Of a stretch of 64,000 nucleotides of DNA, positions 33,615-44,204 are shown piece after piece. The stretch lies in assembly GCA_015501055.1 (NCBI GenBank), contig JADNYV010000092.1:1-64000 (forward strand), read 5' to 3'. Position numbers and translations under genes: made by a program. Each line of letters starts with the position of its first letter. Position 1 is the first letter of the stretch. The notes under the pieces were generated by a model. It saw nothing but the letters and a program-made list of their open reading frames with translations, ran no database searches and had not been told where the DNA came from. The stretch comes from Mucidula mucida (lineage: Eukaryota; Basidiomycota; Agaricomycetes; Agaricales; Physalacriaceae).

Positions 33615-34337
33615 TTACATCTCGTCCTGGTTGTCATATAGACTCAAAAGGTCACGGATCGACTGCCCATACAGGCTGTCATACGGTGGCCTCGGTGCCC
33701 CATGGTTGTTCATGACAGTCTTCACAGCCTCGCGTAGACCATGAGAGTACGTGTCGTCAAGAGTCATACCGGGCTGGCGAATATGCGGTTGTAGTCTGAC
33801 GCGATCCCGTGTTTCCGAGTCGGTGTCAATTTCTGGCTGTGCGACTAGATGGAAGAGGTTGATGTTATGGTTTCTTATGCATCGGTCCATAATGGGTAAG
33901 ACAGTGTTACGCGCGATTTGTTCGTAACTCTCCGCGGTCTCGATAAGATGACGGCTTGAATTGTGCTTCTAAGTGCTTCGTTCGACGTGATACGGAGAGA
34001 AACGTACTGGTTACCCGCTGGGTCAGTCACCGTGTAGCGTACTGGTCTAAATGATTGGTCAATCCTATCGCTGGTGAAAATATTGAACGTGTGCATACTC
34101 CAGACCAAATATATCTATTGCAAGATATTCTATCCATGCCGTGGGAGGCCTCGGGGTAACAAGTTCCGCGAAGGACTCAACTAGGGCCTCTTTATACTGT
34201 TTCGTATCTTGCCAATTGGCCAGGCGCGCAGAGTAATCGTTGTACAGGTTGCGCCACATTCGTAATGTAGTTACATTGACTTCGGGATGGCGACGTCCGT
34301 GTCGAGAGGAGCTGGGGTAGGAAGGGTTTTGAGACAT
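33615..34337 (-). CDS. Small unknown protein of the duplicated module, copy B
   Basis: Three exons splice cleanly. The first starts MSQNPSYPSSSRHGRRHPEV and runs to YLAIDIFGLD. The second is DRIDQSFRPVRYT. The third runs KHNSSRHLIETAESYEQIAR to a terminal YDNQDEM and TAA at 33615-33617. Introns have GT-AG ends and keep phase; total about 190 residues. Motifs shared with copy A at 28.2-28.9 kb include VTPxPPxxWxxYLAxDxF. I recognise no named domain; the protein is Arg- and Asp-rich, soluble, without a signal peptide. An ATG 30 bases further upstream is also possible. Its fixed position just after the DUF6535 gene in both module copies suggests co-duplication, perhaps a functional link. Confidence 0.6.
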
Positions 34338-34844
34338 AGCGCTGGGGTGATGGCATTTGTCGAGCAATACATAACGACTTATAGGAAACAGTGGGCAGTG
34401 AACAATAACAGGGACCGTGTCCTCCTTCTAAGGTTGTTCGCTTGGGAGACAATAGTCACCCCCGATGGATTAAATGATCTATATACACGATCACTCACGA
34501 ACCCTTGTTGAACAAGGCATTCGGCTGGGACGGCTGATTATTGTCTTCCTGTATGAGTAGTTGAAGCGAGTGGGCTCCCTCAGTAAACATACATATGATT
34601 TAGTCTATGTTATAACCGTGACTACCTAGTAGTACGGATGCGTATGGGCTCCAAGCCACGAAGTGCGCCACAAAAGGAAGTGTTCTGTACGTATATTCAA
34701 GTTCAAGTTGACATGCAACACTACTACATAGTGATTCTTCGAGGATGAGTATGTGTCTTTTCGTCAAGCCATCTCATCTTTATTCTCGCCCGTCACCTCA
34801 GTACTAGACCGACCGGAGCAAATAGTCGCCAGGAGCCATGAGAG
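34338..34844. other. Intergenic between small gene B and DUF6535 B
   Basis: About 510 bases, no exon seen. Shares the AAGCCATCTCAT string with the matching interval of copy A. Confidence 0.35.
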
Positions 34845-37800
34845 CTATGTTCTATGTATCAGGATCGAGCAGCATGAGGTGAGAGTAGTTACCTTGTTCT
34901 TCTTTCTCGATTGAGAGGGGACCTGCCGAGGCAAAACTTGCTGTTGACGGTCACGTCGGAAGTCAGACACTGCTTCGAATACTTCTTCGCAAGTCGAATA
35001 TGATAACGGACAATCACCAAGAAACGGGTGATGAGCATTCAAACGGTGGAGCTCATAATCGACTCGGACTGCAGGATGCCGAACGAACTGATCTAGATCT
35101 TGTAAACAAGGCTCCCACAACTCCGCACTGACGAAGGGGACAAGAGTCTCTAGACCTTTTCGACGCTCGACATCAGACAGCACAAAGACCTTGCACAGCG
35201 ACAGCAAGTTCGAAGGTGTTTGGATGTACTCCATCACTCGGGCATATGTAAATGCAGAAATCTGTTGGAGGATGTTCAAACCTTCGACAAACGCTGCAAC
35301 GAGAAACGTATGCGACGTCTTCGCCATGAATGATGGACGATGCCTGGTTTGGCCAAAATGAGATGCACAGATGACATTAAGCCAACCCCCACTGCAGAGC
35401 TTCTCGTAGATCTGTGGCAAGAGTTTTGTACATCGAAAGTGCACTGCACTCTGAAGGAGATTGGAAATAAGAAGCGCCAATTCTGAGAGGTTGACGGTCT
35501 CTACAAAGGTCGTTTGGATGATCTTTTCCGCCACAAAATCGCTCATAAAGGTATAGTAGTCATTTCTTAGACTTTTGTACTCCTTGCCGAGGCTCTGAGA
35601 CCGAGCTGACAAATTCGCATCAATCATCAGCGCTGTAAAGAGTGGATGGAGAAGTCGTTGCTTTTCGCTCATAGGCAATGTCTCTTGGACAAAAGCATTT
35701 GATGCGACGGATGCCAAGGTATGGAACGATGCATGCAGAACACGCGGGTGACGGGTATGGTTTGCCTCGCCACGAACATCAATGTCACTCTCTATGCCCG
35801 CAATGAGTTGCGCTACGAGCGAGGATATGTTGAAGTCATCGTGAGAGCCGGTAGATTGAATATATGGAAGTTGGATGAGCACATGACGGAGTTGGATATC
35901 GCGGGGAACACCAAGGTATACCGGTTCCTGATTATACTGAGGGTAAACAACTTGGAGGATAAATTCTGAAAGCGATGGCCGGAGGAAAGATGTCACCGCT
36001 GCCTGGAAGGTTATCGGCTGAGTGGTGCTAACATCCTCCCAGGGATTCCTAAAGACAGCGAGCTTGAAATCCAAGTAACATGGTTTTCTTCTCTGTGTGA
36101 GCGCGTAATGTTGAATGGTGCATGAGTACAGCAGTCTGGAGCAACGCCTACAGGCATGTCGTTGCGAAAGGAACCAAGAGATGAATGTGCGCCAGACGGG
36201 CGAATTGTCGTCATACATCCCAAGCCACTCTGGGCCTGAAGCCAACGCGTTTCGTAGGATCTGTACCCATACTGTGATGTCATGCGTGGCGGATGGTGCC
36301 AAGATTTGTTTAGACAGGAAGGTTGCTGCGTTTTCCGACTCGCACTGATTGAGTAGACTGGGAAGGGATTCAGAAGCACGCAACTGACGTGGAGGCCAAG
36401 TCAAATTCTTCTCCGGACAGATACGAATGAGCGATCTTTGTAGACGCTCGTACGCTGCTTGGGCTGAAGGCTCATGATTCTCGGGGGCCTCTAATGCATT
36501 CCTGATTGCACGTTCGAGAAATGATGCCGGGATAGAACGTGTAATTAAAGGGATGCTCCTTAAAGGAAGATTGCAGATGGCCTGTAATACGATTGTTTGA
36601 ACAGACGAATTTGACGAAACACCGTAGAGCCAAACGGTTGCTTGCGCATCGATGATATATGAAATCTCCTGGACAATGGCCTTCTCGGCTTCGACAAGCG
36701 ACAACGGCGCGAAGCTCTGCGTATCCGAGCTTGGCGCAATATCCACAACACGAGCCAGTGATGATGGGTTATTTGCGGTCGTGTTCAAGTGAGGGGCCGT
36801 ACGACTGGAGAAACTTCTCAAGTTTATGAGCCGAGAGAAACGCTCTAGGAGTTTCGGTGACGGCGTATTTCCGACGAGGCGAATAATGCGGTACACATAG
36901 TGTGTCAAGGGAGTCTTATAGGGACATGCAGGATTGAAAACAGGGATAACATTGGTGACGAGATACGCTGCTAGTGCGGCAGCTACGACAACAGAAATTG
37001 ATGCGGTTATGTGCCGACTCAACGAGAGGAGGAGGATGATAAGCCCAGCAAAGAAAACTCCTAATGCAACGTGCATTAGGACGGGCAGTAGGCCGATGAT
37101 GACTGGAACGTGCCAATCCGACAAGTTTGTGAAGCGAAACTGTCGGATGCGGCCGCGCTCACGATATGTCCCGAGTTCGATGGAGGTTCGGTACTCGTGT
37201 ATCCATTGCTTTGTGAGAACAGCGATGAGCGCAGTCGTGAGGCTAAGCACCAAGCTGGTAAACCAGAGTCCGTTAACCCACGAGGCTGTAGATGTTGGAT
37301 GGTAAGTCATATAGGGGGATAGGGGCGATTTGGGCACGCTGCTCGAAGGAAGACCATCCATACTGGCTCGTTGAAGGTGCACGAGCTCAAAGATCAAATA
37401 GGATGTGACTTCGTGGTTGTCGATCTGAAGGGTCTGGAAAGTTTGGGAAACAAAGGTTGAAACGACCGCTGAGAATAGACCCGCCTGAAGATTTCGGGTC
37501 AAAAGGGCTTATGTCAGAAGGGAGTCAACATACGAAGACCAGAAGGACATCAAGGGCATCGGTCCAGTTGGCCACCTTGTCGGCGTCGACCTTTGCGCTC
37601 TCCGCAAGGTATGTCTTCCACATCCTTCCTTTTTCTCCCATTTCTTCGTGTGGGGCATCCTCGTTATACTTGTGTTCGTACTCGAAGGGATCCTGAGCTA
37701 AAGCGAGAAACGTCAGGGAACGAATGGAGTGCAGGAATGCACATACGAACCTTGCTGTAATCGTACGTTGGTATGTCTCGCTCCAAAAAAAGGGCTACCC

Positions 37801-38291
37801 CTCTGGCTTTGATCTTTACCTTCGGCAACAGCATTCAAGGCGTTCAAAGGAGTATCCTCGGGACGCGCAGCTCCGGCGTCCTGGACGGGTTCTTTGGAAC
37901 TAATTCTAGAGTCATTCCTGGAGATGTACGGTTGCCTGATGGCTAAAGGCGGCGGTTTATATGCTTTCAGTGAGCCGCTATCAATTAAGTGTGGCCAATG
38001 GGTGGTAGAAGACATGCTGTAGTGATCTGAGAGAAGTACAAGGGTCGGGGCCCACATATAAAGCGAGTTTCGGTCCGATTGATCCTCATCTACATCGTGG
38101 CACAGTTCGTTCATCCTAAAAGCGGATAAGAACACGTATGAACGCGCTCTAAATTGAGAACTGACCAGCGACAGGTAAATCAGCCTGTGCAAATACCGCG
38201 TCTTGTAATCTAATGGGGTAACCGCCGGGATCCAGATGCGTGTACGATTTGTTCTTGGAAAAAGGGCACGTCGCAAGCGGCTGCTGGCCAA
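34845..38291 (-). CDS. DUF6535 multi-pass membrane protein, copy B
   Basis: Same structure as copy A. The 5' exon(s) start MASSRLRRALF (38291). An intron ends at about 37697, giving AQDPFEYEHKYNEDAPHEE. After the next exon (ANWTDALDVLLVF) an intron at about 37488-37535 leads to AGLFSAVVSTFVSQTFQ and the long exon ending at 34845. Membrane segments GLWFTSLVLSLTTALIAVL, VPVIIGLLPVLMHVALGVFF and SISVVVAAALAAYLV match copy A almost residue for residue. The C-terminal region is only loosely similar (roughly half identical by eye), so selection or age differs along the gene. No stop or shift interrupts the long exon. Function unknown; the DUF6535 name is from recall. Confidence 0.75.
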
Positions 38292-38868
38292 GGTTGTCAG
38301 CGAGTCATAGTGCTGTGCTGGACCAAGATATATTCCTACGATCTAGCTGCGGTATGCAGTGGTCGCTCACAGACTGCTTTTCTTCCCACGCTCGCACGAA
38401 AATTTCGGATCAAGAAATTCATGATGCATACGATCAAGAGCATGTCACTGCATTTATTCATCAGAGCATGACCAGAAGGTGAGAGCGAGGGCCCACAAAG
38501 CTAATTGCGCCACAGCAGACGCCGTTGATGCGGTCAGATGTCTGATTACACCGGCGCTAACAGGACTTCTAAGTTTAAGCGAACAACAGAGCAAAGATAG
38601 CGCCACGCCGCCTCAGCGCGAGAGAAAAAGAATCCGGATCTTACGAGTAGAAGAAGACATTGCGCGATCACGCTTGTCGTGTTCGGAAAACCATTCAGAG
38701 GCTTGACGACCAGGTACCTTGAGCGGTTGACTCCTTGCCGGAGGGGGCGCATACTTCCAGGCAGGAATCGAAAGTAGAAGGCCAAATCAACCAAAATGGG
38801 TGGTTTGTTTGGTTATTTGGGCAGATGGAGCCGAACCCGGCACGGCCCGCTCATTTCAAACGCGCCTT
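38110..38868. repeat. 759-bp 5' block, nearly identical to 32562-33319
   Basis: Second copy of the shared block, covering the first exon and upstream region of DUF6535 copy B. Left and right limits agree with those of the first copy. Beyond 38868 the sequence becomes unrelated to the sequence beyond 33319. Confidence 0.9.
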
Positions 38869-39125
38869 TGTGAACCAGACGCTCAAAATCCCTACACCAA
38901 AGCCCCATTGTCTACAGCGTGACCAGAATCAGAGGAGTCAATGCAGACCCGAACCCGTTCGATGTGCATGCATCACGCTGATTCATGGCTTCCGAGCCGC
39001 GACGATATAAATCTCTAGGCCTTTCACAGGCCATTCAACTGGGCCTTCCTCCCGACTTGCATCTATAGTCGTACGTTTCTGTTTCCGAATTGTTGTACAA
39101 CTGAGTGGCATTGTATTTCTAGCTC

Positions 39126-39977
39126 ATGTCTCGTTCCAAACTCTCCCTTCCCGACTCGTTTCCCCAAGAACTCATAGACTCCATAATCGACTAGACCCAA
39201 CATCCATGCGCCGCTCCTTTGCCTTGACATCCTGCGCTGCCGTGTCCAGGAAGTTTCGAGCGCGCGCCCGGACATGCATCTTTCGGACAGTCACCTTTGA
39301 CGTCCACTCGCGGACTGCCGCTGGACTATGCGCACTGCTAGCAGACGACGATGACCTCCGAAGCAGTGTCCGCGAGATCCGCTTTGACGGTCAAGAGAGC
39401 TATCGACCTAACTTGCCGTGGGCAGACAAGTCCTTCCGGGATCTCCTTCCCCAGCTCACCAACCTCACCACTCTCGTGCTCTCCTCATTTGAAACCACAA
39501 AATTCCTTGCGTGCTTCCCAGCTGACGCATTTCGCTTCATCAAATGCTTGCAGTTAAACAGCTGCATGATCCAGCCTCCGCCTGCTGCGATTCATGGAAC
39601 GATTCCCCGCGTTGAAGTCACTCGCGTTCGACGAATGGTGCCATTACCCAAACCGACCGGACTTTAACAGATCAGAAACGGCTATCCAATATCCCACCGT
39701 CAAACGGCTATCCGTACAGCGCGGGGTGCATGACTGGCGGCGCCTCTTCTCTAGCATCGTATTCCGCGAGCTAGAGCACCTGACTGTCCCCGACAACTCC
39801 AACTGGGCGGAGCTGAACGCAGTAAATTCATCGACTTTCTTTAAGATATCCAACATCACAACGTTGTGCTTAAACACATGTTTCTTAAGAGTATTTAAGA
39901 TCGCCGCTGAGATTGTTGAGCAAGTCACAGTTCACCGTCGCTTAGATGCGACGCTTAAGCAGCTTAAGAGTGTTTGA
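39126..39977 (+). pseudogene. F-box protein gene, broken by frameshifts
   Basis: The ATG at 39126 starts MSRSKLSLPDSFPQELIDSI, a typical F-box opening, but the frame stops at a TAG at 39192. One frame over, DPTSMRRSFALTSCAAVSRK and CIFRTVTFDVHS continue the F-box and the following region, so about one base is missing near 39190. A second shift near 39590-39600 moves the reading to MERFPALKSLAFDEWCHYP, a usual next segment of agaricomycete F-box proteins. The 3' end dissolves into the CTTAAG-rich repeat (from about 39880), so the C-terminus is lost. Two shifts plus a repeat-invaded end make a pseudogene likely. Intact relatives have about 350-450 residues by recall. Confidence 0.6.
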
Positions 39978-40140
39978 GATTGTGCTCGATTGTGTAGGAA
40001 CTCATCGACAGTCGAGATCACCATGCTCAGAATGCTTAAGAACCTTAAGATCTTAAAGATGCATAACACATACTCATTCGACATTGATGATACACATTGT
40101 TCTTAAGACATGCTTGAGAAATTGATACTTAAGAACGTTC
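39880..40140. repeat. CTTAAG-rich repeat, block 1
   Basis: Seven exact CTTAAG hexamers in about 260 bases (for example in TTTCTTAAGAG, GACGCTTAAGCAGCTTAAGAG, ATGCTTAAGAACCTTAAGATC, GTTCTTAAGACATGCTTGAG), where less than one is expected by chance. They are spaced about 12-70 bases apart. A second block lies at 50.4-50.8 kb. Confidence 0.75.
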
Positions 40141-40257
40141 AAGCAACTTCGGGCACGCGTTCGGCAATAATCGCGTAGCCCTTCCCGGTCGACACAATGA
40201 TTTGAGCGCTGCATGGTGTTCATATCAGTATCAATGTCAAGAACACAGATAAGACAC

Positions 40258-42512
40258 TTACGACTTCTCCGAAGAATCACTGCTGTCCTTTGTGTTGCCT
40301 CGAATGCTGCGTCGGAGGGGTCTAACGGGTGTTTTCACAGCTTTCCTGCCAACCGGCGCCACCTTCTTCTCCGTGCTGAGAATGGGGTTAGCCATATTAA
40401 CACCAATATTAGCCGCGCGCTATATACCTCGTGACAATCTTCACCCTCTTACTAGCGGGGGCCTCCGAAGTTGCTGCCGTTCCTCCAGCACGCTTGTTTC
40501 CTCGCTTGGTGGCTAAATAACAGGCATCAGAAACTCAGCTACACAACAGAATATTGAGATGTACCTTGTTTATTCGCAGCTGGTGGAATATTCTCGCTGT
40601 CTTGTCCCCCTGGACTAGCCATACCCTTACAAAGAACATCAGTTGGTAGCTGAGAGTGTTGAGTGTTGCTATCTGTCACCATATTGTTTTCGATCAGCAT
40701 GTTCTTCGGTGGGCCATTCTCCTTCGGCGGGTCGCTCTCCTTCGGCGGTTCGCTCTCCTTCGGCAGGTCGCTCTCCTTCAGCGGGTTGCTCTCCTTCAGC
40801 GGGTCGCTCTCCTTCAGCGGGTCGCTCTCCTTCGGCATATCGTTCTCCTTCAGCGGGCCATCCTCCTTTGGTGCGTCGCTCTCCTTCGGCGTGTCGCTCT
40901 CCTTCGCCATATTGCTCTCCTTCGGCGTGTCGCTCTCCTTTGCCATATTGCTCTCCTTCGGCGGGTTGCTCTCCTTCGGCACATCGCTCTTCTTCGGCAT
41001 CTCATGACTATCGGCACTGCTGAATGCTGACAACTTTAGTAGTCGTCATAATAGAAGTTGTACACTTACTGTCTAGGCTGTCGTTAATCTCGAATAAGAC
41101 AAATCCTGGTGGGAGTTTCTTGAATGCCTCGAAGAGATCGTATAGCACTTGAATTCTCATCAGCGAGGGGTTTGAGACTACGATACCAGGTGGAAGCGTC
41201 TTCGAGAAGGAAACATCATCCCATGGAATTGGACCGACATTCGGGATCGAGTCCTTAACTTGACTAAGCCTGTAATCTGGTAAAAGAACGGCATCTAGCA
41301 GTGGATTCTACCAGAATATCTGAACAACATACCAAATTGAGCTTGAACGAAGAGACCCAAGAGATCTCGGAGTTGTATGATAGTTAGCGTCTCGATGTTG
41401 TAGTCGCTACTTGGGAAGATCGGGCATCCCAAAGGATCACACTTGAACGACTTCTGCGCCTCTGTCAAGACCCGTGGTTGGATAGTGCTGTTAACTGATA
41501 ATGGAGGAGTTGTAACAAAAGACATATAAGTAGATAGATACACACATGGGACAGTCTTTGAATAATCCTTCCAGGCTTGAATCACGGCTGTCTTGTAGTC
41601 TGTGTGCTGCATGCTGAAACTTGGCTGATCGTTTGAAGCCCGTAACTCGATTCTATCATCTGGAATGAGAGTTGGCAGTATGCAGGAGGGCACAATGTAC
41701 GTGCCGCGCTGTAGTTTCTTGTCTTCCCCACGAAATGCAAAACAGAGGTGAAAGGAAGCGAATCCAAGTTGACCGGGGCCATGACCGATAAGGCTAGAGA
41801 GCAATTGTTGCATCTCTTCTCTGAACCGCTGTTGATTCCTGTGATGAATATGAGCATAGACGAGGAGAAAGTGTGGCTGATGAACGTACTCATAAATGGT
41901 CTCTTGACCATTCTTCGCCAGCTCGTCTGCTTGCGATCGGTATTGGTCTTGGTTCGTGCCCTCCCATTTTGTCTTCAGCGCTGTCTGATACATTCCCGGA
42001 TGCTCTAGATGTGTGATATTAGCCTCCTTTCGCATCTCGTTTACCTCGGTGTTGACTTCGGCGCCAACCTCCTGCTTAAAAAGTTGAAACGCCGTTGGCG
42101 GAGAGGCTGAAGAACGCATCAGAAGGGAAGAGGTGGGTGTCGAAGGCGGCGGTGCGGTAGAAAGCCCACGAGACTTAAGTGTCTTTGTTCGCATGCGATC
42201 CTTCTTGTTGCGAAATGCATCGGCAACGGACTAAATAAAAAGTAAGTGCTATTGTTGTGCAAAGATAAGTAGCACACCTACCTTTCGAAACTTGATAAGA
42301 TCATTACCGCAGGCTGAACCATACTTGGTTTCCCATTCAGTCTTCTTTTCCGTCATCCAACTATCAAGATCGGTGTCGTCCTCAGGCTCGGGGAGTCCAA
42401 CTCGCAATGGCTTGCCCCACTTTGTCTTTGAAGCGAATTCAGCCAAGGCTGCCTTGAGCCAGACTTGCTGGTCCTTTGGGAGAGGGGAACTAGGCATTGT
42501 GATCGCCGACAA
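40258..42512 (-). CDS. Nuclear-like protein with hexapeptide (PKESDP-type) repeats
   Basis: Seven exons can be spliced from the ATG at 42512 (MSAITMPSSPLPKDQQ) to a TAA at 40258-40260. In order: an N-terminal region ending LIKFRK; a long exon with FQLFKQEVGAEVNTEVNEMR and further helical, HMG-box-like sequence; VNSTIQPRVLTEAQKSFKCD; YRLSQVKDSIPNVGPIPWDD with LPPGIVVSN; then about sixteen hexapeptides of the type PKESDP/LKESNP/AKESDT. The C-terminus is basic (KRGNKRAGG, APASKRVKIV, RKAVKTPVRPLRRS), looks nuclear and ends SDSSEKS. Intron borders are good GT-AG. I know the architecture only as a frequent uncharacterised agaricomycete type; the HMG-box resemblance is weak. No lesion seen. Confidence 0.65.
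40702..41003 (-). repeat. 18-bp coding minisatellite
   Basis: About sixteen units of an 18-bp repeat (plus strand GCTCTCCTTCGGCGGGTC and variants), in frame with the minus-strand gene and encoding hexapeptides. The unit length is a multiple of three, so long false frames appear on the plus strand as well. Variants alternate (MAKESD/TPKESN pairs at 40.87-40.97 kb), indicating higher-order duplication. Confidence 0.9.
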
Positions 42513-43196
42513 TATGACAAGGATGAGATGGGGGAAAGAGGCAGAGTTTGTTGATCGTCAAAGTTGGACAGCTAGAGCAAGTGGACGCGGCCCGATGACG
42601 CGCTGAGAATGACAGAGACGGTAAATTTCAGCCGTTAATCGGACTGAGAAAGGCCTAGGAAGCGCTTGCCAACCGATTCTCCGAAGCGGAAAGATACCAA
42701 TGCAGATGCTGCAGCCCAAAAAATTCACCCGACAGCGTGGTTTAGGGCTCATTCTGCAGTTTCCACATGCCACCAGCACTTAAAAAAAACCAAGAGATCC
42801 GACGCAGCAGTCCAAGAGCAACAGAAATTCAAAATAACACGGAACCAAAATCTAAGTGCCACAATGTCAGCATTAAGAAGTGTTCGAGGCCAATCACCGG
42901 TCAGAGAAAGCCCAAGAGTTTCTGCACAAGTTTCTGTAATAGTTATTTCCAAGTCGAGTACCATTGGGATGTTCGTTCACTGATGGCGGTGGTAGAAGGT
43001 TAAGACGTGTTAGCATGCCAAATCGGGAACACACGTGATAAGTCCAATCGCGTCTCCTCGCGGTTTTGTTTCTTCAAATTCTTTGCTCCTATGAGTCCTA
43101 TCTCCACGGCACGGCTGTGGTTTAGGCTTATCGGTATCTTCCGCTATGAAAACACATCCTTGCCTTCCTGTCTTCGGACTCTGGTGTATCATCATC
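42513..43196. other. Divergent intergenic region
   Basis: About 680 bases between the hexapeptide-repeat gene (minus) and the next gene (plus). No exon supported. Probably holds both promoters. Confidence 0.4.
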
Positions 43197-44204
43197 ATGC
43201 CAGCTCGACGCGCTCATTACCCACTCGCCACTGCTGATGGTCTTACTGGCAACAAGCATGAGATGCGCGAGGATAATGAGAGGCGCATACGGGAATACCT
43301 TCTTTCCATTGTCCCTCCACCACCTCGCGTTTCACGCGCTCATCACCTCAATCATCATCCTACGCGTCCACAACTTGTTACAGGCCAGCGTAATCGACGT
43401 GATACAGGAGCGTGGATGCAACTCGTGAGTCTTTCCTTCATATTATACATCTTAGGAGGCTCACAATCTCTAGTGCTCCAAGGATGCACGAACAGGCAGT
43501 CCTCTCTGCACCATCCCCAAGTTTCTTACCGATGGCTTGCCAGAAGCTCAGCTGCAGAAGAATCCACTAGCAAAATACCTCGCTATTCGCCAGGAGTTGG
43601 CTGTTATCCATCGCGGTACTTCCCATCCATACAACATGAAGACGCGTACACATCTCACTTCGTCCCACAAAGCGCGTCCTACGTCGCCTCCTGTCCGCTC
43701 CAACGCGTCTTCTGTCGGCTCCAATGCGTCTTCTGCTTCAACTAGACCAAACCGTCCACACTCCAATGCTCGACCAGCCCCAGAAGCCCGCCGTCGCGTC
43801 TCATCTCCAGAAATCATCGATCTCACTGGAGACGACTCTGATGATGACTCTGGCTGTGTATCGGGCACGGATGAAGTCACCATAATGGTATGGACCAATG
43901 TTAGTACTCTTGCTGCTCCATCTTTCAGTCTGCTGAGATCCTACAGAACTCCCTTCAACCTGTCCATTTCCTTGTACCACGACGTGCTGGGCGAGTTCGA
44001 CTTGCCGATCACAAGATACTTCTGGGTGCGAAAGGTGTCGAAAAGACGTTGCTCCAGCATTATTGTTCTGCGCGTAACAGGTGGTTGCCAATGGATTGGG
44101 CAACACCCATCCCAGTCGCAAAGAACGGATTGGCCTTGTTTCGAGAGCAGGGGCTTTCCGAATTTCAGATGATGGGTCTAGAAAAGCACCGTCTATACTT
44201 GTAG
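43197..44204 (+). CDS. Unknown protein with likely SUMO-interacting motif
   Basis: Three exons in frame. The first starts MPARRAHYPLATADGLTGNK and ends in GAWMQL. An intron at about 43429-43471 joins to CSKDARTGSPLCTIPKFLTD. A second at about 43888-43926 joins TDEVTIM to SAEILQNSLQPVHFLV, and the frame ends HRLYL and TAG (44202-44204). The middle is Ser/Arg/Pro-rich and contains EIIDLTGDDSDDD, a hydrophobic core followed by acidic residues, which is the signature of a SUMO-interacting motif. The last exon has WATPIPVAKNGLALFRE. The frame also runs 51 bases further upstream to another ATG (43146). No catalytic domain recognised. It may be a transposon-borne or defence-related protein, but nothing here proves it. 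Confidence 0.55.

Noticed and set aside
40643..41030. Three overlapping plus-strand frames of 114-126 codons (Ser/Leu/Arg-rich repeats)
   Set aside because: They are the antisense of the 18-bp coding minisatellite. A repeat unit divisible by three opens all frames; the minus strand has flanking exons with proper splice sites.
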